Part shown: piece after piece, positions 48,596-64,000 of the stretch
Numbering within the stretch: the first letter of the stretch is position 1
Layout of the letters: each line of letters begins with the position of its first letter
Origin: Cymodocea nodosa
Lineage: Eukaryota; Streptophyta; Magnoliopsida; Alismatales; Cymodoceaceae
NCBI GenBank assembly: GCA_036874045.1
Contig: CM072339.1
Location: 69,501 to 133,500, forward strand
DNA: 64,000 nt
Reading direction: 5' to 3'
Position numbers and translations under genes: made by a program
Notes under the pieces: model-generated
Told to the model about the DNA's origin: nothing
Seen by the model: only the letters and a program-made list of their open reading frames with translations
Database searches by the model: none

Positions 48596-50065
48596 TTTGC
48601 TGGATGGGATGTTCTTGACAAACATGCGGAGGACTACAGCCATCAAATTTGTTGTTTTATGATAACTATCCTTGTTGCGGCCATCAAATTTGCAATTGCA
48701 GAACGTTAGTATGCATTCCTTAATTTGAAGTGGCACAATGGCCTCTGTTCAAACACAACTTGGCTTCTGTATTCATTTCAGCAACATAATTATCCTGTGG
48801 AGGTTTTTTCTGGTGCCAAGGAAATTTCCCAGAGCCCATAGCAACAAAGTTCAGTTTTATTGATATCTGTGACCATATAACTGGAACTCTGCGATCCACG
48901 CATTCTTTATTCAAATCCAAATATTGTTATCTATTTCAATCATCTAAGTTAGAATTTTTGCGCCCATTTATTAGTGATTGAATATCTGAGGTTGTCAATA
49001 ATGACATTGAAGATGTCACGATCAGATAGATGTAAGGATCTTCACAAAAACTCAGCAGCTTCCTGCCCTGTTTCTCTTAAGTTCTTTTTCTAACGAGTGT
49101 GCACATCTAAACATGTTTGAAAAATGTACGTACTTGCAGCAAAAAAAGAAGCATGCATGGTAGTTTTATTATTTACGTCAAAGAATGAATGCACTTATGT
49201 ACAGACGACGCAACCGGGAAAAGTTGTCCAGGAAAAACAAATACTTCTTTCTTCGGTGGGAAGTGAAACAGAATCAACGGAGTGGGACTGAAGATGGATA
49301 CAATCAGGAGAAAACGTCATGAATATCAAAAAAGAGAGAAGCGAAACCTCACACACGAAAATGTGATCACGGAAGTCAATACAATATGAAAAGGAGCCAT
49401 CCTTTATTCCCTTTTCTTTCCTCAAATCCCTTCCATGTGCCACCGTCTCCGTAAAGATAACAGAATCTCCAACCACACGCTTTTGAAAAAGATTTATGAT
49501 ACGATTTTTCCGTATTTATCAATTCCCCTTGCAAGGAGATAAGTCACGCTTGACTTAGAGGTTGGGCTGGCGAAATATCCGCCTCGCCCCTCCTATACGC
49601 CAAGGCATGCTGACGTGGACGCATGAGTTTGCCCCGCAAATGCGGACACGCGTCATGCATAAAAAAAATCCGTCTTTCTTCTTCTATTGTAAAGCCCATA
49701 GCTTTAATTTATCAGAAAGAAAAATTACTTTACGATTGTTTATGGTTTTGTTTCTTTCCCAGTCTTGCCACCCCTCTCTGTGTAGAACATCGATCCATAC
49801 TGATTCCTTCAACACACACAAAAAAGCATAGCATGAACCATGTTCCAGGGAAATAAATAAGACAAAAGCCGAGACAAAACGCGGGAAGAAAAAAGAAAGA
49901 CATCATCCGTACAGAGTGCTCGACAGAGACAGAAGCTGAACCTCATTCTTATCAAACATGTACCGATCAGCATAGTTTCTACATGGATTAGGGTGACTCC
50001 GATAATTGGGAGAGGCGAATTCACGCACCCACTGCAATTTCAAACCAAAATAAGGAAGAACACAT
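48596..50065. other. Convergent intergenic region
   Basis: 3' flanks of the PPR gene (plus) and SRP receptor beta gene (minus). Short frames on both strands show no recognisable domain. No repeat recognised. Confidence 0.5.
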
Positions 50066-53000
50066 TCATCGAGCCTTTACGTGTTCCCTGATGAACTGCT
50101 CCAGCTGAGAAATCTCGCCTTTTAGACCAGAGGTCTCGCCAACAACCACCTTGTTTTGGCACTGAGTGAAAGCAAAGGCCTCTCCAGAAACACCAAGTGT
50201 GTATTCATTGGTAACATCTGCCGTAGAGATCCCAACTCTTGAAGTACGAAGCTTGTCTCTGAAAATGCATACGGTAAGACAAATCAATATGGTCAGTTGC
50301 AAGTATGATCCAGACGCTCAACGAGCTAAACGTACTCTACTTGAAACTGTTGAAACAAGCAAATATGTATTCAAAGGACATATTGTATCTTCAGATGTTA
50401 AATACGTAGTATGCAATGATATACGAATGCTTTGGAAGTAAAATAAGATTTTAGAGCATACATCTCTTTCTCCAACTGTTTCTTGATGAACTCCTTTGAG
50501 TGCGCAGTTACTTTATCGGTCTTGTTGCACAATATGAGCACAGGAATTTTCTTCTTCACTACGGTTGCCTTTGTTAAAATATCATACAAGTACCTAAAAG
50601 AATAAGAACAGCAAATCAAAAACAAACAGTGTCTATGACGAAAAAAGATGATGCCACAATAAACACACTAAAACGACTTCTCTTGGCAAAAAAGGAGAGT
50701 CACGCACTTGATACCAATTCACATTATAACTCATCTAAAAAATTGTTTTACTTAGTGATTCAAGAAAACTGCAACCTCCAGGATCTGAGTATTTTGATAG
50801 ATTATTGATGATCATATTATCAAAAAGAAAAACTATTATTCAGTTTTTCAGATATTGTCTTGATTCACTTTTTGTAGCCCATCCAAATTGATCAAGTTGG
50901 TGTATGCTTTTCACCAGATTAAACAAGGATACACAGTGAGTTTGATCATTTAACAACCTAAGGGATATTAAGATATGCTTTCCACGTTTAAGTGGTAGAT
51001 ATTCAGATGTTTAAACATGAGCTGATGAAGGGATGACAACTGAATAAAAAGTAAAAATACACCTAATGTCCAACTAAGGAGATAAAAAATCATCAGTCCA
51101 GAAATTACTCAGCAGCTGCACGACAGTTTGGTAAGAAATCTAGGGCATCCACAACAAAAACAAGGCCTGCTGCCTGAGGTAAGAAGTCATCAAGCTTGTG
51201 TCTGAGCCGGGAATGCCCTGGAACATCAACTACCCGAACAGGTTTTATTTTGCCTCTCTGTGCAAACAAAAGATTAAAATAAGTAAAGGTTTGATGGGTA
51301 CTAATATATGATCTTATCTGTGATGGAGATTGCATACAAGCCTTGATCTAACCCAACCTACTGGTGAGTGTCAAACAGTCAAACTAAATGCGTATATAAC
51401 AGTAGAATAACTTTGTGCTTACCTTATTGGATTCAGAGTTCAGCACAAAAAGGTCATCATTTGGCTCCATTGATGTAACAGTACCTTGGTGTGAGGAACC
51501 ATCACGAAGCTAACACAAGAAAAAACAGATATCATAAAAACCAATGTTGAATTAAATAGCTAAATACTACTTAAAGCATCAGATGTTTAATTTATTTATC
51601 AATGGTTGCACATACTATATTGGAGTTATTAATAAATTTTTGTGAGATTTTGCAGAACAAATTGACCAAAAAAAAGTGAAATACATGTAAGATTCACAAA
51701 AACATATGGAAAAATTAATTGGCCTTTTAGGTAGGTACCTATAAGCCTTCCACCATAAAAAGTTTCTAGATCTGTGTTAAAACATGAGATTGGCCTTCTT
51801 TTAGAGAACTGACTTTGGAGACAGCATTGGAGAGAGATATGGCTGAAAGAAAGGGATCAGAATAACTATTCTTTCACAACTGCACCAACGTCAGACAGCA
51901 GGTCAATTCCATCTCCAAAATAAAGGTCAATGGAGTGTCTCTTGAAGAAAAGGAGGCAGGCAATCAACTCTATTGTCTGTTTTGCCCAGAGCCTCTTCAG
52001 GCTTTCTAGGTGGCAGAGACCTAATTGGACAGATCCTCTTTACCCAAACTAGGGGACAGAAATGTTATTGTTAGTTTCACGCCAAAAGAAATCAAAGCAG
52101 CAATACCTCTAAATCTTGGTTACTAACTGTCAAGTACTTTATTCTTTACCTACATGTGGCGCAAAATATGATCTTCTACATATGATCTCCTACCCTTCTT
52201 ATTGTATTCATTGAATAATCACCAAGAATGCATGTGCCAAACCATGAGAAATCAAGCAAAAAAGTTAGAAGAACCAATAGGCTATGAGTCATGATTTTTT
52301 TTGATACTGATAAGATTTCATCCCTGATAGACTTTGTTGTATAAAAGAAGACCAATTATATTTTCCGTTGATGGTGTGTCTTATAAAAAGAATCTTGATT
52401 TAATGAAAAAGTACATTATCAGACTTTCATCCTTCCAAATCACACATGAGACAGAATTCCAACTAAACTTGTCATATTATCTACAGAATGCTCTCTAATC
52501 AATGGACACCATATAATTTATGCCAACTATGTTTGATGGAGATCAACATCAGAAGTGAATCCCATATTTCTATCATGTGTTATGTGATAAAGTAAGATAA
52601 TAAATATGGAGCCAAAGGCACATCAAAGTGAAATCATAAAAGGAAGACATCTAAATGTTCATAGGATGTTTTTTCATAATTCCACATCATGTGGATCAAA
52701 ATCAAAAAAATGGAGAAAATAATCAGTATATCAGTAGTTCAAATGCTTCAACGTGATGATTTTAATCTGACTTATGTAGTTACCTTACCTGGTAAAATAT
52801 GACAGTTTTTCCACTACCACTTAATCCAGCAAGAACTATGGTGTTGAACTTGCCATGCTTGAAAAGACGTACTGCGATAAGGCATCCACAAACACACCAT
52901 TAGCTAAGATTTTAGAATCAGCTTGACAGAAAAGCAGTAGATAAATTCATATCAAGGTTGATGAACCTCACAAACAGATATGGAAATGTTGATCATACTT

Positions 53001-54285
53001 CAAAGAAAATGAAGCACCAAAAATAGTAAAACTCCAACCAACTGACAAGAATATTCATCCATCAAACTAATACACTGCAGCAGGCTAGCACCTAGGCAAG
53101 CAAAACAATTCTAGGATGCAAGTCTATAACAATCACTGGTTAAATCATTATGATCCTACACCATTATTTGAGATCCCCTTCCCATGTTTGGAAATCAATT
53201 ACATGTGGTACCGTCCAAAACAAGATCATTGGTAAAAGATCCAAATAGCAAACACTTTTTGTTTATTTTTTATTTGTTTACTTATTGAATGGCACTACAA
53301 TTAGAAATATGACTGCAGTAAAAATAATAATAATAAAGTACAAATTATTTTCCTTTCTAAAATCGAGAGAGATTAAGAAATCAAGATCTCAAAAGAACGA
53401 GAGAGTAAAAAGTAATCAAGAGATTCGAAGCATTGCCTTGCTAGTGTCAGTATGCCAACATGCAAACTTATTTATAACTATCACTAACTAATATTATAAA
53501 AAAAAAAAACTAGCATAACTAATTTCTTTTACTACAAAGGCACGCGTCTATTGCAAATAGCATCCTATACCGTCCCCGACCCGAGTCTAAAGCAAGTTAT
53601 AGCCAGCCGACTGTCATTCCTAAAATGACAAACCCAAAGTTTTGTTGGTAAAAGCGCGATACCAGAAATACAAATCATCGGAAAAACGCAAAGGAATTTT
53701 TTTTTTTTTTCTTTGGAGAGCAGTTTCTCATCCGGAAACCTGTAGGGATCAATTATTAGCAAAAAAAAAAAAAGGATTTTTGGATGATTGAAGATTGATC
53801 ATTGAAGTGTGGAATATGGACACAGAAATGTAAATGGAGTTCCATGGTAGAGTCATTAACGTTAGGATCATCTATATAGTTTCTCCTACCATTTTGCTTG
53901 ATCACATCAGAAGAGCTAGTTCTCTACCGAAGAAGTAAAGCAAAAGAAGAAGAGAATGAGGAGGGAGAAAACATTTTACTTGGGGAAGTTATAGAAAAAA
54001 GGAAACAAGTGCGCGGCCGCTAAGAAGTGAAGAGATGAGGGGCAGACAGACCTAGCAAGAGGAAGAGGACGGTGACAAAGAGGACGGCGACTGCGCCATA
54101 GATTTGCTCTGCTGGCTGCGAATGCACCCAATGCTCGATCTCGCGCCACCACTGTTCCAATCCTAAAAACAACAACAAGAGCAATCAACAAGGAGAGAAG
54201 GATGGAGATCGAAGATTTGGCAAGACGAGAGGGATCGGAAAAGGAGAGAACGATGCATGCGTTTACCTTTGATGAGATTCTCCAT
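50066..54285 (-). CDS. SRPRB: Signal recognition particle receptor subunit beta
   Basis: Seven exons: 54285-54267, 54162-54052, 52871-52789, 51509-51423, 51257-51109, 50593-50462 and 50258-50066, giving 257 residues. Near the N-terminus (about residues 25-43: YGAVAVLFVTVLFLLL) is one membrane span that anchors the protein in the ER. The rest is an Arf/Ras-like GTPase: P-loop GLSGSGKT (59-66), DVPGH (111-115) and NKTD (173-176), ending in REHVKAR. The protein holds the SRP receptor alpha subunit at the ER for docking of ribosome-nascent chains. The first exon has only 19 coding bases (MENLIK + 1). It was placed because ATG is followed by an in-phase donor and the next exon continues GLEQWWREIEHWV. 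Intron 3 is 1.3 kb. Single well-conserved family, so the call is firm. Confidence 0.95.
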
Positions 54286-55002
54286 CTCCGTTTCGGTTTG
54301 GGAGAGGAGGTGGTGAGCCGGAGGACTTGCAATGTTCGGTAGCAGGGAAGGGATGCGATTTCCGGCACGGCACTCACGTCCCCCTTTTTCTTTTTAATCC
54401 TCTCCGGAACGAGGTCTTTTTTTTTCTTGAATATACGAAAGAAAGAATGAAAATATTTTTTTTTAATTAAATAAATACTGATAATTAGTTTAACAATCTC
54501 AAGATTTAACACTTTTTTGGTAAATTTAATACGTATTTTTCTGTAAATTTTGAACTAAAAATATAACAATGTATAAGATACAAATTGGCATGAAAATCAA
54601 ATAATTATATTTAAAATTTTAAAATATAATATTAAGAAAAAGGTGGCGTTGAGAAACTTTCTTTGGTAACACCAGCGAGAAAGTAGTATCATTCCTTGTC
54701 ACAAAGATGGCTCGCGTTGTATGTTACTGCACATAACCTTTCCCCTTGTATAGAAGAAAATATTCATTCTTGCAATCTTGATAGTATAGTTAGGATGGTA
54801 ATAGTCTCCTGTGTTATCTCAAATTCAAACCTTGAAAAGGGGCGTGCAAACAACGTACATTGCTTCTTCTTTATGCTTTGGACTTGGATTCACAACAACC
54901 GAACACTAGCAGCAAGTCAACCATAACGAAATCCTACTCCGACCCCCTTTCTTTTATTCTAAACACGAGCAGTACAGAACAGGAAGGAAAACAGGCATGT
55001 AG

Positions 55003-55043
<41 letters not shown>

Positions 55044-55214
55044 AAGAATAAATGGCATTAGCAGAGGCCGGAACTGCAAGATGACAAGACTCCCACGGTT
55101 GAGGCAGGATAATTTACTAACTAACAGAGTTCCCATCGATGTGGTGGAGTCTGGCTCTTACGAGGATTCTTATAAAGGTGACAAAAACGGTGAGAAGGTG
55201 GCCAAGGCGCTTGG
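54286..55214. other. Intergenic region with (GA)n microsatellite
   Basis: Holds the SRPRB upstream region and the hexokinase 3' flank. A (GA)n run of about 17-18 units lies at 55003-55038. No gene seen. Confidence 0.6.
55003..55038. repeat. (GA)n microsatellite
   Basis: Uninterrupted GA dinucleotide run about 180 bases past the hexokinase stop codon, in its 3' flank or 3' UTR. Confidence 0.9.
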
Positions 55215-60085
<4,871 letters not shown>

Positions 60086-61708
60086 GGCAACGGAATCAAA
60101 GGAACGCCGCAAAAGGGTGAGGAAATAAGAGAAAAGATGGGAACTTTAGGGGACACTAGACCTTCATGAATGGGAAAAGGGGGCTTGGAGGATTTGGATT
60201 GAGAGGAAGTGGAGGAGCAGAAGAGGTGGGTCGAACATGCAAAATTTCGGTTGGTGGAAGAAAGGAAGGAGGCGGCCGCGTCAACCACCGCGAGACGACA
60301 CTCTTTTTTAATATAATATTAGTTAACAAGAATAAGATAATGGCGATGGGATGGTGATCTAACGGTGCAGGAGATTGATATGTGATCCTTACCCACTCGA
60401 GGCAATCGTATTTCAGTTTTTCAAAAGAAAAATTGTAAATGAGGGGTGGTAGATTGGTAAATAAATAGAGGTCACGTGATTTACGGGAGGGAGATCCGAC
60501 GCTCTAGTGCCACGAACGGCGTGTATGTACGTACTCACACGTGCCGACGTGCTTTCAAATTTTAAAATTTTGACGTTCTTCTGTGCGCTGTATTATTATT
60601 ATTAAAAAATACAAGTGCGGAACCATGGGGGATGATGCATTCAATGCACGTTCATTTCACGTATTAACTGCACATGTAATCGTTAACGTCAGACACAAGC
60701 ATTTTATTATTAATATTAGTATGATTATTATTATCATTATGATCCTTTGACTAATTAATAATTATTATTAAAAGTAACTTTTTTTCTCAAGGGACTCTTC
60801 ATCGTTCTGTACTTTGTACTCAAAGGTGACAAGATTTTCCTTTTTTAATAGTAGCCGTCTTCCTTTTCCAATAAACATTTATTTTCAGATCATTCTATCT
60901 AAATCTTTTAAATATATCATCACTATTAGTTTCACTTGATCGTTTCATATTTATTAATCAACATATTCATTTTATTTTCTTCTTCCGTCTATCTATGGGT
61001 TCCTTGGTGTTTAAGATTATTCCTGTGTACCGTTGCATTCTGGTTTCTACCATCTACATCTGGCGGAGACAGACTTTTCTACACTTACAATTGGAGCATG
61101 GAAATAATTGGAGGAGTTAGAGAGCTTTTGAATGTTTACAGATAATTACAAATGAAAAGAATCAAGCCCCTGTAAATAGAATTACAAAACTAGTTATTAC
61201 TACAACAGCAACCAAATGTCGGGAATATACCCTTCTAGAGTGGCTCGTTCCTGATTTTCATTTCGCTCCCTTCTCCTGCTTAGGAAGCTCGGTATTATAT
61301 GGTTATATATAGCCGAATATCTGGATCAAACATTTCACACATAAACCGAAAGTTCACAACCTTAGACATCCCAAAAAAGTTCACGGATCTGCGTTCATTA
61401 TCGATCAATCATCAAGACAGGCATCTCATCTTCAAATTTTTCTCTAGATGTCAACTTCGAACTTTCAGCAGCCCATAACGATCTTGATTTTGACCGAAAC
61501 TTCTATAATATTTGAATAAAAATAGTTAAAAATTCAATTTACTAAATTCTATACCACATGAGACAACATGTCATGCAATATCATCGAAAACTATCATTCA
61601 TAAACCCCAACATTTCTTGTCTACACCAATCGGGAACACACTCAGATGATGCGTAAAGAAAATCAGTTATGCCGACAGAGGGATGTTTCACAGCAGTCTG
61701 GTTAAACC
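60086..61708. other. Intergenic region
   Basis: Hexokinase promoter side followed by AT-rich DNA with ATT/TAT runs at about 60700-60770 and the 3' flank of the PAS2 gene. Open frames here show no known domain. Confidence 0.5.
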
Positions 61709-62290
61709 TTATGCTTTCTTTTGCTTGGAGAGAGCTTTTTTCCTCTGGCTAAGCATGTATCCATACATGTGTGGGCTGCCTGTGAAACCATGACATTTGT
61801 TTAATTAACATCGTGCAAATAAATTGAATATTTTTATTTAATTTATAAGCAGCAAAGATGACGTGCCTGGAATGTAGCTTCCAAGAACAAGAACTGAAGC
61901 ATAGAAGTAATCAAACGAGAAATTCCATCTATTTGGCAACCTCATGCAATATTTTCCTGAATCCTGCAATTGTATAAAGTGAAACCAATCTGTTAGATGC
62001 CTTAAACAGACCAAAATCCAAAGACAAGGTGTCGAACAGAGTCAACCCAATGTTGAAGAGTTTACCTTCATATATGGTAAGGCAATGTATGTTAGGCCAA
62101 CCTCACTAGTGATGCCAGTGGGATATAATATCAGGAAGGTGCTGTACCTGAAGAGATTACATTGAATTGGATAATTTCTATGAAACAAAACAATCTTGAG
62201 TATAGTTGCCAGGGCATACCTGAACCACAATAGCCAGGAAGGTGCAAACCCAAGTGTTTCCTTTGAGCCAAAGAAAGAATATCGAATAAT
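61709..62290 (-). CDS. PAS2: PASTICCINO2-like 3-hydroxyacyl-CoA dehydratase, 3' exons only
   Basis: Four 3' exons: 62290-62220, 62147-62066, 61963-61867 and 61779-61709. They encode IIRYSFFGSKETLGFAPSWLLWFRYSTFLILYPTGITSEVGLTYIALPYMKDSGKYCMRLPNRW... and end GSPHMYGYMLSQRKKALSKQKKA. These match the C-terminal half of plant PAS2, including the conserved Tyr (YPTG) and Glu (SEVG) of the dehydratase active site. PAS2 removes water from 3-hydroxyacyl-CoA in the ER elongase cycle that makes very-long-chain fatty acids. The N-terminal exons must lie beyond 64000, upstream of an intron swollen by the element at 62350-63691. The last intron appears to use a GC donor. The basic C-terminal tail fits ER retrieval. 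Confidence 0.92.
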
Positions 62291-62349
62291 CTGTGATAGA
62301 TGAAAACAATTTTCTTACCAGAGTTCAGGATTTTATTATAGTTGACTAA

Positions 62350-63691
62350 GGAGGTGTTTGTACACATTTTTTATCAGAAAATATTTGAAACGGTGGGAAA
62401 TGGAAAAAGTGGAAAATGATATGAAAATTTAAGTATTTGTGTACGTTGGGAAATGACGAAAAATGATAGAAAATTTTAAGGTGTTCGTGCACAAAAGAAC
62501 ATAATAGAAAATATAATTTTTAAAATATTAAATAATAAGATAAAATAATAAAAAGTAAAATTACTACTAATTTGAAAATTAATATTTTAAATAATATAAT
62601 ATATATTAATAATGTATAAGTAATTATATATATAATATCTTAATTATAAAACAAGAAAAGACCATCTTCACATACTAGTTATTATTTGTTACGTGGTTTA
62701 CTAAATCAAAGTCTTCCTCCTCCAATGTAGAATAACATTATCCCTCTAATTACTAACTTCTCCAACATTAGACATTTCCATCTTCACATAAAAGGAAACC
62801 ATATAAATATAAAAATTCTCCACATGCTTTTGCTCTCAAGAGAAAGAGCGAGATCTAAGCAAAAGCCTCTGCCTCCTTTGAAATCGAGGGCCCTCCTTAT
62901 GTCAAGACTCCAATGGGAGCGCCACTTCCTTCAGCATACTTGGCATGGTCACCCTACTCCTTGTGCCCTTTCCTTCCCCATTTGGCGAACTTGGCTACTC
63001 TCTCACCAATGGCAAGCTCTGAAGATTGCCTATGAGATCTTCATCGATGCATGCTGCACCATTGGCAGGAAGCCCTTCACTTACATTTCCCAGTCCAAGA
63101 AGGTGATGGACAAGTTGGGGAACTCATCCTTAATGTTGCTTTCTTCATTGGGCTCATTAACAACAGTGGAGATGTTGCATAGGTCACTAACATCGACAAC
63201 GATGAGTAAGATGAAGAAGGCATTAGGGTTAAAGACCTTCAAGAAGAGTCTAAGGATGGAGGGTGGTGAGAGTGGAGGGAAGCTTGCGAGAAAGAAGCCT
63301 GCGACGATGGGCAATTTTTGTTGGATTTCTTTAGGAGAATTATGCATGTCATGAGGCAGGAGGGAGCAACAAGCGACACAATAGGCAAGGATGAAGGAGG
63401 AAGCGGTGGGCAATGTGATGAAAGGAGGAATCGTAGAAGAAGGAAGTCAACAACAAACAAAATGGGTGACTACAAGGAACAACAGAAACACGTATTTGGA
63501 ATAAAGGGAATCTTCAGATGTTTCCTAAGATTTTGGAGGGGGGGAGGTTGGTAAGGTCAGGAAATAGTTTTGAATATGTTGAGAAATCTTGGGAAATGAT
63601 TTCCTAAAATTTCTATCGTGCATAAACACCTCTAACCTTGGGAAACATTTTTCCAAAGTTACCCAACCTTACCTGAATGCACAAACCCCCC
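62350..63691. mobile_element. TAA-flanked inverted-repeat element (PIF/Harbinger-like), non-autonomous
   Basis: Ends form imperfect inverted repeats: GGAGGTGTTTGTACACAT on the left, and GGGGGGTTTGTGCATTC on the right when read on the minus strand. Both ends are flanked by TAA (62347-62349 and 63692-63694), the target site used by PIF/Harbinger elements. Sub-terminal copies of a GTGTT(C/T)(G/A)TGCAC-like motif occur near both ends (about 62482 and 63619). No transposase is seen. The interior carries a coding-like fragment (62935-63340). It lies in an intron of the PAS2 gene. Confidence 0.55.
62935..63340 (+). pseudogene. Captured fragment of an unc-13/PATROL1-like (DUF810) gene
   Basis: Plus-strand frames give PFPSPFGELGYSLTNGKL, then after a stop and frameshift IAYEIFIDACC.IGRKPFTYISQSKK, LHRSLTSTTMSKMKKALGLK and ARKKPATMGNF. 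This order follows, from memory, the N-terminal region of plant DUF810/unc-13-like proteins: PFG.L...LS..ELRETAYEIFVAACR..GGRPLTYIPQS..LQRSLTS.AASKMKKALGL..KKP.TVGEL. The fragment has no proper start, ends early and is bounded by the element's non-coding ends. It is most simply a captured exon piece inside a transposon, not a gene. Confidence 0.6.
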
Positions 63692-64000
63692 TAAGAAGAG
63701 TAAAACTCAATTGTTACAGATGTGCATATTTTATGACTTATTAGCTATTTAAAAGTTCATGCTAGGCCAAAAACTAGGAGAAAGCACATGATTAGGAATC
63801 AGAGACACAAGTTGTACCTTCAATTATGAGAAAGTCCAAGATCAAGTATGCTAAAAAATAATGTCAAGAGCCTATGGATATATGGGGATGGTAATAATAG
63901 GCAAATGTTAAGGAAAGAGGAGAGAGAAAAGATGGACTATACGAATATTTGATCCAAAAATTTCACATTTACTCATCTAAATTTTACAAATCATAATTTA

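Noticed and set aside
48596..49480. Minus-strand frames after the PPR gene
   Set aside because: No recognisable domain and no consistent splice chain with SRPRB.

Overview
This window is nuclear DNA from a flowering plant. Genes have many short GT-AG introns, several proteins begin with plastid or mitochondrial targeting sequences, and long introns hold LTR-retrotransposon and LINE debris. Protein similarity recalled from memory (rice DRB8-like dsRNA-binding protein, monocot-style NAT11/12, GC-rich single-exon PPR gene) suggests a monocot, possibly not a grass. The species cannot be read from sequence alone.

Layout. (1) 722-3091, minus: plastid protein of the At4g37920 family, lacking its last exon(s) in the window. 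(2) 4720-21391, plus: organellar oligopeptidase (M3 zinc peptidase), 17 exons, introns swollen by small LTR elements, a degenerate copia and a SINE. (3) 22745-23792, minus: gamma-glutamyl peptidase-like class I glutamine amidotransferase. (4) 26371-34840, plus: two-dsRBM DRB protein with a tiny inferred first exon and a 5.4-kb repeat-filled intron. (5) 37695-39529, plus: CER2-like BAHD protein. (6) 40245-46030, minus: nucleobase-ascorbate transporter 11/12-like, head-to-head with (7) 46838-48595, plus: a P-class PPR gene. (8) 50066-54285, minus: SRP receptor beta subunit. (9) 55215-60085, minus: membrane-anchored hexokinase. (10) 61709-62290 and beyond the right edge, minus: 3' exons of PASTICCINO2 3-hydroxyacyl-CoA dehydratase.

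These are independent housekeeping and metabolic genes, not a pathway cluster. CER2-like and PAS2 both act in very-long-chain fatty-acid elongation, but they lie about 22 kb apart with unrelated genes between.

The unusual content is mobile DNA: a 286-bp miniature LTR retrotransposon (SMART/TRIM type) with a perfect 5-bp target duplication nested in a dead copia element; several other TRIM-like LTR pairs; a LINE whose 5' part is inverted as in twin priming; and a TAA-flanked inverted-repeat element in the PAS2 intron that appears to carry a captured, frameshifted fragment of an unc-13/PATROL1-like (DUF810) gene. I found no CRISPR array or bacterial-type system and no recognisable tRNA or rRNA gene. 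All family assignments come from reading translations against remembered families; no database search was run.
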